From assembly GCA_024509875.1 (NCBI GenBank), contig JAMPIV010022935.1, positions 682,001 through 746,000 on the forward strand: a stretch of DNA of 64,000 bases, read 5' to 3'. The position numbers and the translations under genes were made by a program. Under the pieces are notes generated by a model. It was not told the origin of the DNA. It made no database searches and saw only the letters and a program-made list of their open reading frames with translations. This DNA is from Oreohelix idahoensis. Lineage: Eukaryota > Mollusca > Gastropoda > Stylommatophora > Oreohelicidae. This document shows positions 36,866 through 48,340 of this stretch, in pieces; within the stretch, counting starts at the first letter, position 1, and each line of letters starts with the position of its first letter.

Positions 36866-37458
36866 CTGACAATCAGTGGAGACGTGTCTGATTTAGTGAC
36901 GAATCTTTCTTTTTGTTGCAGCGTCATGAGGGCGTAGGGTCTACCGTAGGCGAAATGAACGTTTTGCCCAAAATTGCGTCGATGAAGCTCCGCCGCACGG
37001 TGGGGGAGGTGCAATGGTGTGGGGAATGATCAGTTACAACGGAAGGAGTCAATTGGTGCACATTGAAGGAGGCTTGAATGCACAACGATACGTCAATGAA
37101 ATTCTTCGACCCATGTCCTTCCACTTTTGGCTGCCCAAAGGTCTGTGTTTCAACAGGACAACGCCAGACCCCATTGTGCACGGTTGACCACGCAGTTCCT
37201 GACTGCCAACAACATTCTCACCCTTCCCTGGCCATCCCTGTCTCCAGACATGAGTCCGATTGAGCACCTGTGGGATGAACTATGCATAGACGTGTTTGTC
37301 GCCGAGACGTTGCTCCAGCCAATCGTCGTGATCTGTTCCAGACACTCCAGGAAGAGTGGGCAGCCATCCCACAGGCCCACATCAGAAGTCTGATCGCATC
37401 CATGCCCAGGAGATGCCAGTCGCTGATCGATGCAAGAGGAGGCCACACACCATACTAA
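36866..37458 (+). pseudogene. Tc1-like transposase, C-terminal half
   Basis: It continues the frame of 25075 with NQWRRV, a TGA, then FSDESF, which holds the first catalytic Asp. Later, frameshifted, come QQDNARPH, the second Asp, and SPDMSPIEHLWDEL with the third acidic residue (Glu). The last residues before the 3' untranslated part include MPRRCQSLIDARGGHTPY. Several stops and frameshifts are present. The catalytic triad is recognisable, but the protein cannot be made. Confidence 0.85.
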
Positions 37459-37653
37459 CGGGAAAGCCCGTACGCCAAAAAACTCTCGTGACCCAGATGC
37501 AAAACAACTGTCAATTGATTGGTTGAACCCTAAGGTATTCTTGTGTGCAATTTGAACAATTAACTCATTAAATTTAAAAAGTTATTGAATGTCAAAATTA
37601 TGGCTATGTGTGTGCCTTCAGTAGCTATGCGTTTCTTTTTTTTTTGAACAGTA

Positions 37654-37735
37654 TATATTCTAACACTGAACTGCCCTACGGTGGTATCTGCTATGGGAGT
37701 GCCTTACCTATTTTATATATATATTTTATACCAGG
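37654..37735 (+). mobile_element. SINE tail fragment next to the Tc1 insertion
   Basis: TCTAACACTGAACTGCCCTA, then GGTGGTATCTGCTATGGGA, matches 22905-22950 and resembles the end of the SINE at 53485. It lies directly outside the TA target of the Tc1 element. Confidence 0.5.
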
Positions 37736-37741
37736 TAGATA

Positions 37742-38450
37742 ATACAAATTATTCTAGACAAAGTAGTGGAAGAGAGCGAGTTGAAAGGATTATCTTTGAA
37801 TGTAAGCAAAACTGTATGCATGGTAGTTTCTAAGAAAATACAAATACCAGTTTGCTCTTAGAACAGCAAAAGAGAAAAAATCAAACCAATCAATCTCTTT
37901 AAGTATTTAGGCTACACATTGACATCAGATGGCATATGTGACACAGAGATAAAGAAAAGTATCGCCATGTCCAAAGAAGCCTTTACTAGGATAAGCAACG
38001 TAATAAAAAACAGAAACATCACCATAAGCACAGAAATTCGCTTACTAAGGGGCTACGTGTGGCCCGTTCTTTTATATGGATGCGAATGTTGGACAATGAG
38101 TAACCAAATGGTGAAAAAACTGGAAGCATCGGAAATGTGGTTTTTGAGAAGGATACTGAGAATATCGTGGACAGAGAAGAAAACAAATGCCGAGGTATTG
38201 ACAGCTGCGGGTGTTAATAGATCGCTCATCAAAACCATCAGGAAAAGGCAAATGAAATGTATGGGACATATTAACAGAAGAGGAGGAGTGGAGGAATTAG
38301 TCTTATGTGGGAAAATACCAGGTAGGAGAGGAAGAGGAAGGCAGAGAAAGATGTATGTGGAAAGCTTAAACAACTGGGCAACAAACAACAGCTTGGGCGA
38401 CAACAACCTCATTAGACTATCAAAAGACAGAGAAGATCGGAGGGTCATGA
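37742..38450 (+). mobile_element. RTE/BovB-like LINE fragment, RT C-terminal end
   Basis: A 5'-truncated non-LTR element. The translation gives the end of the reverse transcriptase (LSLNVSKTVCMVVSKK, one stop, then LFKYLGYTLTSDG). The C-terminal region follows, with LLYGCECWTMSNQMVKKLEA, MWFLRRILRISWTEKKT and RKRQMKCMGHI. The long frame is 37919-38527, but its last codons (after RLSKDREDRRVMI) run into the following SINE. It differs from the RTE-like family at 1-2758 in sequence, so it is another lineage. Confidence 0.82.
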
Positions 38451-38760
38451 TCGAGCACAGTGGTCCATGGTTCGATCCCCAGATGAGGTGTGATTTTTTT
38501 AAAGGCCGCAAACGGCTCCTGGGTTGACCCAGCCCCAATTGGGTACCAGAGCAACTTCTGGGAAGGTTAAGGCGGCTGGCGTGATGCTGACCACGTCACC
38601 CCTAGTGTGCCGATGGTCGAGAAAATATGGGCCTAACACCATATTCCCAATATGCCTCAAATGGGCGTGTAACGGGATCCTTACTGGAAACTGAACCCGT
38701 TACCTGAAGATCTACAGGCGGACGCCATACTTTCTTGCCACTCTGACCCAAACCGTATTA
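38451..38760 (+). mobile_element. SINE family 2, plus-strand copy
   Basis: It has a box-B-like GGTTCGATCCCC at about 38470, then a body with GTTGACCCAGCCCCAATTGG and AAGGCGGCTGGCGTGATGC. The string AATATGGGCCTAACACCATA also belongs to it and recurs inverted at 51235-51385. This suggests a tRNA-derived SINE with a conserved body. Right limit approximate. Confidence 0.6.
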
Positions 38761-38764
38761 TCAT

Positions 38765-39075
38765 CACTTTCATACAGTAAGCTGCAATAAATAATGAAGG
38801 AAACCTTGAGTCATGAGAACATTAAATAAATGAGTACATAAATAAATAAAAGTAATTAACAAGTATTCGTTGGACATAAAGAATGACACTAGACAACAGA
38901 CAAGAAAAATATAAGTGATAGGCTTACCGGGAATCGAACCTGGGACCAACCAAAAGGCGCCATCGCTTTGGTGTGACAGTACATCGTGAAAGGACGCTCA
39001 GCCAACTTTTACACCCCAAAAAAACAGTGCATTATTGGCTGAGGTCATTCTCATGACACTCACACAACAGTAGAT
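38765..39075 (-). mobile_element. SINE family 1 (tRNA-like), copy a
   Basis: In sense (minus) it has GGTTGGTCCCAGGTTCGATT with a box-B motif, then a body (CATTCTTTATGTCC) and an A/T-rich tail of (TTTA)n. Shared with copies at 45850, 47843 and 48195. It carries an extra segment (GCCATCGCTTTGGTGTGACA on the plus strand) that copies b and c lack. Confidence 0.75.
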
Positions 39076-39416
39076 TTGCACTAGATGTATTAATGATTCT
39101 TGTAACTGATTGCTAAATCTTGCCATACTGACCTGAACTTTGTAATCATTGCAATCTTCTTGTTCAAGAGTAGATTTTCGCTGCATTAAAAAAAAAAAAA
39201 AAAATAATCAAATATTTTCACTGTTATGGCTAGGAATGAAAAGTTTTTAGTTCATTGGTTACATTTTCTCTTCTCCTTTTACCAGACTTTCCCCAGATAG
39301 CTGGGGTATGTATCTTGTGACCGTGAGCTAGTCACGGCTCCAATTAATAGTACTTATATATGTGACTGCTTCTTTCTATCTAGCAAGTTAGTTACTAGCC
39401 GTCCACTAGAGATGTT

Positions 39417-41020
39417 CTTCTTCTTCTTCTTCTTCTTCTTGCGATCGCATCTTTGATGTTTACACCGTCAGACGAGTTCTCATGATGAATTCGACTATTG
39501 TTTGAAGTTCCTCTTTAGCTCCATATAGCTTTGAGTTTAGTGTTGAGTCATTGGGCCAGTATATCTTTCTTAACTGGTCATACAGTGGACAATCCTGTAG
39601 AACATGCTCAGCAGTTTGTTCGTTTAATCCACATGTGCACAGTGGTGAAGCAGACAATCGTAGCTTGTGCATGTGTTTATTCAGTTTGTTATGCCCTGTC
39701 CTGAGGCGAAAAATAGTTATCTGTCCCTGCCGGTCGAGAGTGTGATAGTCGTCTTTGGGTTGGTTCTGTTCTCTTCTGATAGTCTGGATAGCTCTCTTTT
39801 TCTCAAAGTATGTGACTTCATTATCTTCTTGTTCACATTCTTCTCCCTTTTTTGCAAGTTTATCTGCCTTTTCATTTCCGGGTACACCACAATGAGATGG
39901 TACCCACTGAAGTATGGTTCTCTTTTTGGCAGCTACCTTGTTTAGTTCATTTCTCAGATGCGGGAGTTTACCACCCTTGAGAGCTTGCAGGACAGACAGT
40001 GCATCTGTGAGGATGACTACCTGGTGGCAGTCAGAGTTGGTGTTGTAAATCATATTTGCAGCTTGCTCTAGAGCTTGAACCTCAGCTGTATAGTTGGAAC
40101 AGAATTTACCAGTGGGAATGTGCCTAGTCTCATAGTGGTTGTCAGGATATGAGATAAAGATACCGGCCCCTCCATTCCTAACAGCATTAGTTGCTGACCC
40201 ATCTGTATAGGCATGTATCCATGATTGATCGGGATAGCTTTCTTGGATCATACTCAATGTAGCAGTTCGTTTTTGCAGATCATTATACTCACATCCACTT
40301 GTGAGACCACTGACTGATGTATTAATTTGGAGGGCATTGCTGGCCTGCTCCCATGGTACAGGGTATAGGGTGGGCTTCAGTGGTGTTGTCTTCATGGATA
40401 GGTCTTCTTGATGCTGTCTTTTAAGTCTTTTTCCCCGATGCACAAAGCTGCTACGCTTTATTTCTTCCTTGATCACGGTTGTCCCTAGGTGTATGTTAGC
40501 TGATTTGTCCTTGGGGGCGAGGGAGAACAGTGTTGTGGAGGTTTTGTCTGTGTTTATTGTGATAAGCCATTTCTCTGCCCATGACACTAGTATGTCTGCT
40601 GCCCGCTGCATTCTATAATTTGCTGTGGTGACGTTTTCATCAGCGCACCAGAGTACTAGGTCTTCTGCATATAAGGCAGCTTTCACTCCTGTGGGGAGAT
40701 CTTTCACCAGGTCGTTGATGTAAACAAGGAAGAGTGTTGGGGAAATTACTCCTCCTTGAGGTACCCCCTGATGGAGCAACACTTTTCTGCTCTGCAGACC
40801 GTCAAGAGTGACTCTAGTTCTCCTGTTATGCAAGTATGACTGGATCCATTTCATCATGTTGCCTTGGATTCCATTTCTCCTAAGTTTTGCAATAAGGCCA
40901 TCTTTCCACACCTTGTCAAATGCCTGCTTGAAGTCGACCCAGATCGTTAGGACCTTTTTCTTCTCCTGGAAGGCATCTTCTATTGCTTCAGACAAGTAAG
41001 TAACTTGGTCTTCTATACTG
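39417..41020 (-). mobile_element. RNase H-bearing LINE (I-clade-like), copy 2
   Basis: A 5'-truncated copy of the LINE at 19906-22372. On the plus strand it starts with the tail complement (CTT)n and GCGATCGC and ends within the reverse transcriptase. The ten-base target duplication TAGAGATGTT lies at 39407-39416 and 41021-41030. Relative to copy 1 it lacks 435 bp. Confidence 0.92.
39460..40995 (-). pseudogene. RT-RNase H ORF of LINE copy 2 with in-frame deletion
   Basis: A continuous 511-codon frame. It keeps RT motifs GVPQGGVISPTLF and YAEDLVLW, where copy 1 has YADD. Thus the first catalytic Asp of the YADD box is Glu-substituted. It jumps from TTVIKEE directly to IKRSSFVHRGK, missing the 145 residues between these points in copy 1. 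RNase H is intact to the eye (YTDGSATN, WVPSHCGVPGNEKADK), as is the CTCGLNEQTAEHVLQDC end. The open frame is misleading: the 5' truncation, the deletion and the active-site change make it dead. Confidence 0.88.
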
Positions 41021-42096
41021 TAGAGATGTTTATTCTTGTAGAGATACGTCAGGTTCGTTCGTCTCTCGATAGTTGTTATAAGGTGCTATAGTGGTGTACT
41101 TACTAACAGAGTTGTAACTTTGAATTCAACTCAACAAAAATGTGCATAACTCAGCCGAGTCAAATAACATGTTTTATTTACAGAAAACATAAATAACAAA
41201 TGCAGCTGGAATCAAATCAGTTTCTTTCATTTTGAAGGTAGTTTTCTGCATGTATCGTATTTTCCTTATCTCTCTCCGTAATCGTGTGAGATACAATAAA
41301 ATCCCGTGTAGTTCACGACCTAGGTTACTTTGACCTTCGCTTTCATAACTTTCAGTAAAAGTAGTTGAGCCTTTTATTTTCAATACGTAAATGTGATATT
41401 TTCTTCAGCTTCTGAACTTTCAAGTGATTTATAGTCGTTTCTTGGTTTTCTTCCCTTAATAAAATCAATTCTAGCTGGGGACTGAAAGAAATCGAGATGT
41501 ACTTACTTGAGTTACTATCTTACACAGTCTTTGCTCCTAGTTCAGAATATAGCGACTGCTTTTATTCTGTTGTGTGAATGATAGCATTAAACTTTAACAC
41601 AACCCAACTTCATTCTGAAAAACTTCAAGAATTAAAACTTAGAAATGCCTTTATGGTTAAGCGTAGATGAGACTGCTCAAACATGGCTTCTAAACAACTC
41701 ACAGGTACAAACACAACCTTCGCCGAGGCCTTCTATCTGGAACCCCCCTTTACGATTTTAACTTTTAGTTAGCTCGACGGTGTTGTGAGTTCTTGTCACC
41801 GTCGATGGTTTTGATTGGTGCTACTAAAAATGTATGAACTTATCTCATTGGCACGGATAATGCTTGGGTAATAGGCCTCACTCTCACAATCTTTCATAAA
41901 CACTAGCAGATGACCTTCGCAAACGACTGACTGGAAATGGAGTTACATCTCTAAAAGGATTAATAATTTATATATTTTCCAGTAAGCTAAGTTAACTGTA
42001 TGGGTATATTTGTTTTGAAGGTCTCTGGGACAATTATTTACTGTCTAAGAACGGAATTTACAATGGTCAAAAGAGAATAGAAACAGGCAGACCTAC

Positions 42097-42234
42097 CGAG
42101 CCACTAGGGTTTGTCATGTCAGCTAATGTAACGTATAACGCCTCCACTGTCCGAGCGTAGCATTCTGTACCCAGGTATCCTAGACCTTCCAGGTCACAGA
42201 GAAGAGCTATTGTATTCACCAGGTAAGTCAGTTG
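42097..42234 (-). CDS. Host gene exon 3
   Basis: A 138-base, 46-codon, phase 0-0 exon. The acceptor is CACATTTTCAG and the donor TCG|GTAGGT. It encodes QLTYLVNTIALLCDLEGL and continues with GYLGTECYARTVEALYV and LADMTNPSGS. Two cysteines are 15 residues apart, and the helix-like hydrophobic pattern suits a compact extracellular domain. It fits without frame break between exon 2 and exon 4. No known family recognised. Confidence 0.85.
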
Positions 42235-45200
42235 CTGAAAATGTGGATCAAAACAAGGTTTTAGTGGAACTCTCTATAAATATTGAAGAAATTGTAGAAA
42301 AAGTGTAATGACAAGCTATTCTTGACTTGAAAAACTAAAATTGACTTGGACTAAAGTTTCAACACGAACAGGGTTCCGTACAACGTCATCAGGGGTTCAT
42401 CGGCGATGTTGCTGCCTTAAACAAGTACAGTGTTTGAAATGCTGCAAACAGAAATGTCTAACATTCTATGAAATATTGTAAGAATTGGTGTTCACAGTTT
42501 ATATATTACTTACCTTTGGAAGTAAGGCTCGTTTTACACTTACTTCTGAATTTAGCTTATTTCATCACCATTTAATTATTCCTTCTTAAAATGTATAAAT
42601 TACTCGTAGATGTTTATTTTTGAGAAATAATAGAATATCCTAATGTAATTTAATTTATGTGTGTGTATGTTGTTTTTAAGGGCGACGAAAGAATCTGCAG
42701 AGACTTGTTAGGCGGAACGATGCAGACTTAGAGAGATGAAATACTGAGAGATGACGACAATAAATGCTATTCTAAATGTAGAACATTTTCATCAGCACTA
42801 TTATCGTCGTCGTGGTCGTCAAGTCAACGGACAAATGAAGCAAACTCTCGTAACGTGCTTAAAAAAAAGCGACGAGTTGTTACATTAAAAATAATATTTT
42901 GTTTCAACTAGAAATTATTGTTCTTGCTTAAGGACTTTCGAATATTGATTGAGTCCATGGGTGTTTCTTTCTACATACTGTTGCTGAATACAGGCACTAG
43001 CTCTAGACTGTCTGCACATCAAACTAATAGCATAAGACGGTTGGCGTGTTCAGTATCTTTCGTAATGAATTGTCGTGAAACATTCTAAATCCACATATAT
43101 AAATTAAAAGGTAAATAAAAAGCCTAACACATAAATTCAATAAAAGGGAAAGAAGAATGGTAAAGAACAGTGCTGTCACAATGACTGTACTCGAGATCCC
43201 CCTTTTTCTGCTTCGTCTGCATATTCTCACGCTTTCACGTTGATAGTAAAGCCTACTGCATCGATACACGCGTTTCAACAAAACAATAAAACGTGTACTG
43301 TATTTCTTAGAAAACCTTGAGATACGCAAGCTGCTTAATGACCTAGATTAATACTAGCATTAATTTCATTTTATACACTGCGTGATGAAAGGACAGATGG
43401 ACTTAGGATAGAGAGAGTGAGGGCTGAACGGAGGAACGCCGGCAACACTAACACGCGTCTCGCGATATAAAATTAATGCCACCCCACGCGTAAGGCATGA
43501 AGCACTAACTTTTTTCAATTAGACAGTGATAAAAAACACTACAAATACGAGAGTTAGGTTTAAAAACCTGTTTAATGCTTATTAGTAAACATGACATTAT
43601 ACTGTTTTATGTCTGAAAGCCTGACAGTACCCAGATACCACATCGTATCGAAGTGAACGGGAGGTAGAAGAAAATGCACATTTTGAACGCAGCCCCTTAG
43701 CCCCATTAAATTTATATATTTGGGTTCCTTAGGACTTGCTGACAAAGAATATGTTAAGTGTTACGCAAATAGTCTAGGAATTATCAAATTATAGCCAAAA
43801 GAAAATAGTGAGGATGTCGGACAGCACCAAATCAGAATTGCACAGTGACATGTTTTGAAACCACCATTTTACGGGAAATAGGCCACCATGTTACATCCTA
43901 TTTGATTGGCGGGAATGATATGTAAGGCTAAACATGATTAGTCGGTCTGCAAATACTATTTTTGGTTGTTAGGGGAAACGTAGGAAGGGTAAATTTTTTC
44001 AAAAGCTGTGTAAACATGGCCCTATTGGCTAGACCCGTTAATATAGTCAATTAGGAGCGTCTGTTCAGTGCCACATTTTAAAATAAACTTACTAAGAAAC
44101 AGTGCGTTGAGATCCAGTGCATATTTTTCTAAATAAAAGCCTGGGACAGAGGCAGATCGGAATTTGTGCCATAATTCATCGCCAGTCAACGTATTTGTTT
44201 ATTATTTCCATGAATTGTGGTGAGATTGACATATTTGATATCTTTTTGATGAAAATTGAATGTGAATTGATAATTTATGGCTGTATATGTGTGTGGTTCA
44301 GTAGCAAACATGAGGCAAAGCCTAGATATTGCTCCAACCTGAACAAAACTTGTCGGTGAGAAGTATATCTGCATGGGATCGCCAAATAGTACACTGACAC
44401 CTATCTTATTGACTAGAAGGAACTAATGCTGGAATTGCAGAGGCGTAGTAACCATTAGGGAGAAGAATACTGGTGTAAATTGTTTCAGATGATGCTAGCA
44501 GTTGGCCTACCGCTCTGAACTCAGTGTTTGTTATGTATTGTGTTCAGTGTGGAAATAGATTATAAATTAGTTCTGAAGTAGGAGGTACAACCTTCTTGTT
44601 TCAGGGACCGTGGTCATAACTTATTGAAGCAGCACCTGGTCTGAGTTGTGCTGAATCCAGAGGCTGATAGCATACCCCTTGGTCCAGATAGCGACCAGTG
44701 AGAGGTCTCAAGAACACAGTGAAGCAAGCGAGCAGAGGAGACTGTTTCCTGCCGCCATCACAAAAGATAAGATTCTGTGGCCAGAGCGGCTCAATCCTAT
44801 GTGCCCCCTCTAAAATTGACAGTATAAGAATTAAAGAGGGACAATAAATTGTTTCAATTGACAGGAACTGTGAACTTTTCCCAATACGATTTCCACCATA
44901 AGTAAACACTTGAAGTCATGATGACAAACCACAACCTAGCTTGAAAAGCCAGTATTACTTCATAGTACTACTTCACAAATTACACACATAGAATAATAAT
45001 AATAAAATATGTCAATACAAAGATCATATATATAAACTGTGTACATACAACTTGTAATTACATTTGATTGTGATTCCTGGTTCACTGTGTAGTTGAATCA
45101 GGATATCTATTATTGAAAGGAATTAATACATATATTTTTAAACTTTAACACTGGACTCATTTAAGATAGTCTTATAGAGTGTTATATGTGTGTGAGTGTC

Positions 45201-45677
45201 ACAGTGGTGTAAAGTGTTGTGGAATAAATTAAATTGTTTATCTGTCTGTTGTTGTTGTGACTTACACTTCATCATTATCATAACCCTAGACATTTAACGT
45301 AGTCATCACAATATTCCAGAATAATTCTGACTGAGGTATAAATGTGGTAGCAAGTAAGGTCATCTGTAATACACCACACTTATTAGATACAGATACCTTC
45401 ACAGCTGATCTCAGTCAGTACACTAAGTCCCCTATAAATATTTATAATATCCCACTTTACCACATGAATGAATATGCATCTAGTCTCTGTTAGTATTCAG
45501 CAGGAGGAAATATATTGGTTGCTCCGATATTCTACTTAATTGAATGTGATATGTCCGACATTATTTGGTACCATCACGCTAAATTAATATGTAATAAGTT
45601 TACCATTTCACTACGAGCCAAACGAGTCATTTATATTAAAATAAATATTACTGATTTAATATTCATCCATCACTTAC
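42235..45677 (-). other. Host intron 2
   Basis: A 3.4-kb phase 0 intron. Reading both strands I see no transposon protein, tandem repeat or further exon. Small frames at 43024, 44117 and 44601 are unsupported. Confidence 0.65.
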
Positions 45678-45788
45678 CTCCTCTCCACAGTTAATGCGCA
45701 TGTCCTGCATGTTTTTCACGCAAGACCACATTGCATCGGAGCAGAAAGGACTCTCGAGATAAAACAGATTCTTCCTCTGTATGACATC
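45678..45788 (-). CDS. Host gene exon 2
   Basis: A 111-base, 37-codon, phase 0-0 exon with acceptor AACAACTTTCAG and a strong donor GAG|GTAAGTG. It encodes DVIQRKNLFYLESPFCSDAM, then WSCVKNMQDMRINCGEE, with three cysteines (C-x5-C, then C-x10-C). It joins the end of exon 1 (DSFHQ) and the start of exon 3 (QLTYL) in frame. Short exon length, strong splice sites and the regular cysteine spacing support a real exon. Confidence 0.88.
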
Positions 45789-45849
45789 CTGAAAGTTGTT
45801 AGCGAATATAATCATTTATATATGGTTCCCTGAATAGGTCAACTACCTC

Positions 45850-46109
45850 GAATATAGTGAACAATGAAGGAAACCTTGAGTCCTGTGAACAGTAAATAAA
45901 TTAGTAAATAAATAAATAAAGTTAATTAACAGGTACTCGTAGGACATAAAGGATGGCACTAGACAACAGAAAAGAAAAATATAATCGATAGGCTTGCCGG
46001 GAATTGAACCTGGGACCAACCAAACGACGCTCAGCCAATTTTGCGCCCCAAAAAAGTGCATCATTAGCTGAGGTCATTTTCATGACACTCGCACAACTAT
46101 GGTATATAG
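45850..46109 (-). mobile_element. SINE family 1, copy b
   Basis: On the plus strand it runs from GAACAATGAAGGAAACCTTG through (AATA)n, the box-B complement GGGAATTGAACCTGGG and CGACGCTCAGCC to TATATAGGACCCGTG. It matches copy c closely. It abuts the RTE-like LINE fragment that follows. Confidence 0.78.
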
Positions 46110-46610
46110 GACCCGTGGGATGGTCATAAACAGCTCTAAAACAAAATCCGTGGTGATATCACGAGTAGAAAGAAGACATTAGATTAAGCTGGGAGAACAA
46201 GCCCTGGAGCAGGTCGACCACTTTAAATATCTCGGAGCTATTATAGACCGAAAGGGAGGCATCAAAGAAGTGTTGGCCACTCGAAAAGCTGCAGCTGGGA
46301 GACATTTTCAGGCCATAAATCGAGGATTCCTCAGCAAGAGAGAGGTTGGTAAGAAAACGAAGATGGTTGTATACCGCTCCACCTATGTCCCAGTCTTGAC
46401 ATATGGATGCGAGTCATGGGCAATTACAACCCACAAAAGCCAGATCGAAACCTCAGAAATGACGTATCTGAGGAAGGTGGTTGAAGTAACAAGAAGAGAC
46501 ATCGTCCGCAACCAGACGATACGTCAAGGCCTAAAATCCCACCCCCTGCAGACCCAAGTAGAACAGTCTCAACTAAGATGGTTTGGCCATGTCTGCAGAA
46601 TGGGAGAAGA
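46110..46610 (+). mobile_element. RTE-like LINE fragment
   Basis: The same family as 1-2758 but on the plus strand. GGTCATAAACAGCTCTAAAA and later bases match the reverse complement of about 385-1. The translation includes KREVGKKTKMVVYRSTYVPV and LTYGCESWAITTHKSQIETS, followed by LRWFGHVCRMGED. It is a truncated C-terminal piece without catalytic motifs. Confidence 0.85.
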
Positions 46611-47613
46611 TCGGTGTAGCAAAATATGCGAGAATAAACGCTCAATTCAGTACGATTTAGGCATAAAACGATAATAAATACATTAGCCCGCATGTGTCTG
46701 ACGGTTGGCATCTTCGAAGCCAGCAGCGCTGCTTTTTGCACAGTGCTAAGCCTATAGAACGATTTCACGGAAAAAAGTCTGACACGCTTTAGTTTCGTTT
46801 TCGAGAAACACTACTAATATTTAACTTTTGCCCAATCTGCTGATTACACTTTGTAGTCTAGCCTTACAATTAACTATTGGCGGAAGCATGCCGCAATATA
46901 GCTATCTGAAGTAACACTTTCTGTCAACTTTGTAGCAAAATCCGTAGTAATCCTTACATTTTTTGGTAGTATTACACGATACAATGCTAACTAGTAACGC
47001 AAATTATTAACCCGCCCCGTCTACACCCCGCTTCGCTGACACAGTCTGCAACGCATATATACACACTGCGAAAAAGCCAGCCAAGGCATCACCACGCAGA
47101 CAATTTTATTTCCTCCTAGTGGTAGCATTTCTGACGTAACTAAAACAAGTAGTTATTTGAAAAATACATGCTCGCAAGATGAAGGAGAGGAAAGATGGCG
47201 GACTTGTGTAAAATTTTATTTGACAATGGACGATGACATAAATTGGAAATTTTAAACCATTATGAAGTTCCCATAAGAACTATATGGTAGTATGACGTAG
47301 AGTTAGCTGAGTAAGATTGTACTTTAAATAATATGATAGCCCCAGTATTAGAGAAGTTATTGAAGAAATACTAATATCTAAGAACACACGACCAGACACA
47401 CTGGCGTTCCTGCTCATGTTTTTTTTTTTTGGTAACGTTAGGAGGACGCGAGCTGGAAAAAGAGGTAGGGAGGTAGCTGTAGGTTCTCTGCACATAATTC
47501 ATCATCATCATTTATAGAGTCAGAGGCCTAATTTTGCTTGACCTCACACGGTTATAGCAGACACCTTTTCATTCTTTTAGGATACCATCATAACCTCCCC
47601 AGCAAAATCAAAT

Positions 47614-47842
47614 TTGCTACAATCGGCTACCACGATAAGCATGGGAAACAGAGAGCCAGGGATCCAGACCCCCAGGACGACCCAGAGTTCGCTGGGAGGA
47701 CAACATTAGACAATCTTTGAAGGACCGAGGACTAGAATGGAACCAAGCCAGGAGGAAGACAGCCGATAGGGTAGTCTGGCGCTCTCTCTTCCAAACCTCT
47801 ACACCTCACTGTAGAAGGGGAACCACTAAGTAAGTAAGTAAC
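47614..47842 (+). mobile_element. RTE-like LINE, 3' terminal fragment
   Basis: A 3' end carrying GGCTACCACGATAAGCATGG, AGGACGACCCAGAGTTCGCT and the tail TAAGTAAGTAAG. It matches 53160-53381 and 56590-56815. It abuts SINE family 1 copy c. Confidence 0.8.
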
Positions 47843-48036
47843 AGGTACTCGTAGAACATAAAGGATGACACTAGACAACAGAAAAGAAAAATATAATTGA
47901 TAGGCTTGCCGGGAATCGAACCTGGGACCAACCAAACGACGCTCAGCCAATTTTGCACCCCCAAAAAGTGCATCAATAGCTGAGGTCATTCTCATGACAC
48001 TCGCACAACTATGGTATATAGGACCCGTGGACGACC
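47843..48036 (-). mobile_element. SINE family 1, copy c
   Basis: Homologous to copy b (GGTACTCGTAGAACATAAAGG, box-B complement, ending TATATAGGACCCGTG). It lacks the A/T tail, as if cut by the adjacent LINE tail. Confidence 0.72.
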
Positions 48037-48194
48037 CGGACAGTTTAAAGACGGAATCACTAATATAACTTTCCTTTCAGCAAGTATAGGCCAAATAAAG
48101 GCCGAAATATTTGTGTCCAGTAATGTGTAGTGGAAGACGTATAATACAGAATAGACGGGTAGGTTAAAGTCACGGATGGGTGAACTCTTAAATC

Positions 48195-48340
48195 AATAAT
48201 GGAAGAAACCTTGAGCCCTGTGGACAGTAAAATAAATTCGTAAATAAATAAATAAATAAAGGTAATTAACATCCTTTCACAATGTACTGTCACAGCAAGG
48301 CGATGGTGCCGTTTGGTTGGTCCTAGGTTCGATTCCAGGT
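48195..48340 (+). mobile_element. SINE family 1, copy d, left part
   Basis: It begins with a tail-like part in reverse orientation (AATGGAAGAAACCTTGAGCC, (AATA)n, GTAATTAAC). It then goes into the forward body with GCAAGGCGATGGTGCC and the box B (GGTTCGATTCC). It is broken at 48340 by solo LTR copy B and continues at 51078 with AGTAAGCCTTATATTTTC. Confidence 0.7.

Larger units (their letters stand above)
24301..37651 (+). mobile_element. Tc1-like DNA transposon, split by nested LTR elements
   Basis: The ends are inverted repeats: CTGTTC, a run of A, then AGAAATGCATAGCTA on the left, and the reverse complement with AGAAACGCATAGCTA on the right. Both are bordered by the dinucleotide TA, as expected for Tc1/mariner insertion. 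Sequence 24301-25075 plus 36871-37651 gives an element of about 1.56 kb. The remaining 11.8 kb is a solo LTR with one five-base target duplication, which itself contains another LTR element. Poly(A) runs inside the left terminal repeat and at 24605-24630 look expanded. Confidence 0.9.

Noticed and set aside
36380..37448. Multiple overlapping frames on both strands
   Set aside because: They are fragments and shadows of the old solo LTR and the decayed Tc1 transposase.
44600..44930. A possible host exon on the minus strand (102-codon frame)
   Set aside because: No matching splice sites in phase with exons 2 and 3, and the translation shows no recognisable feature.
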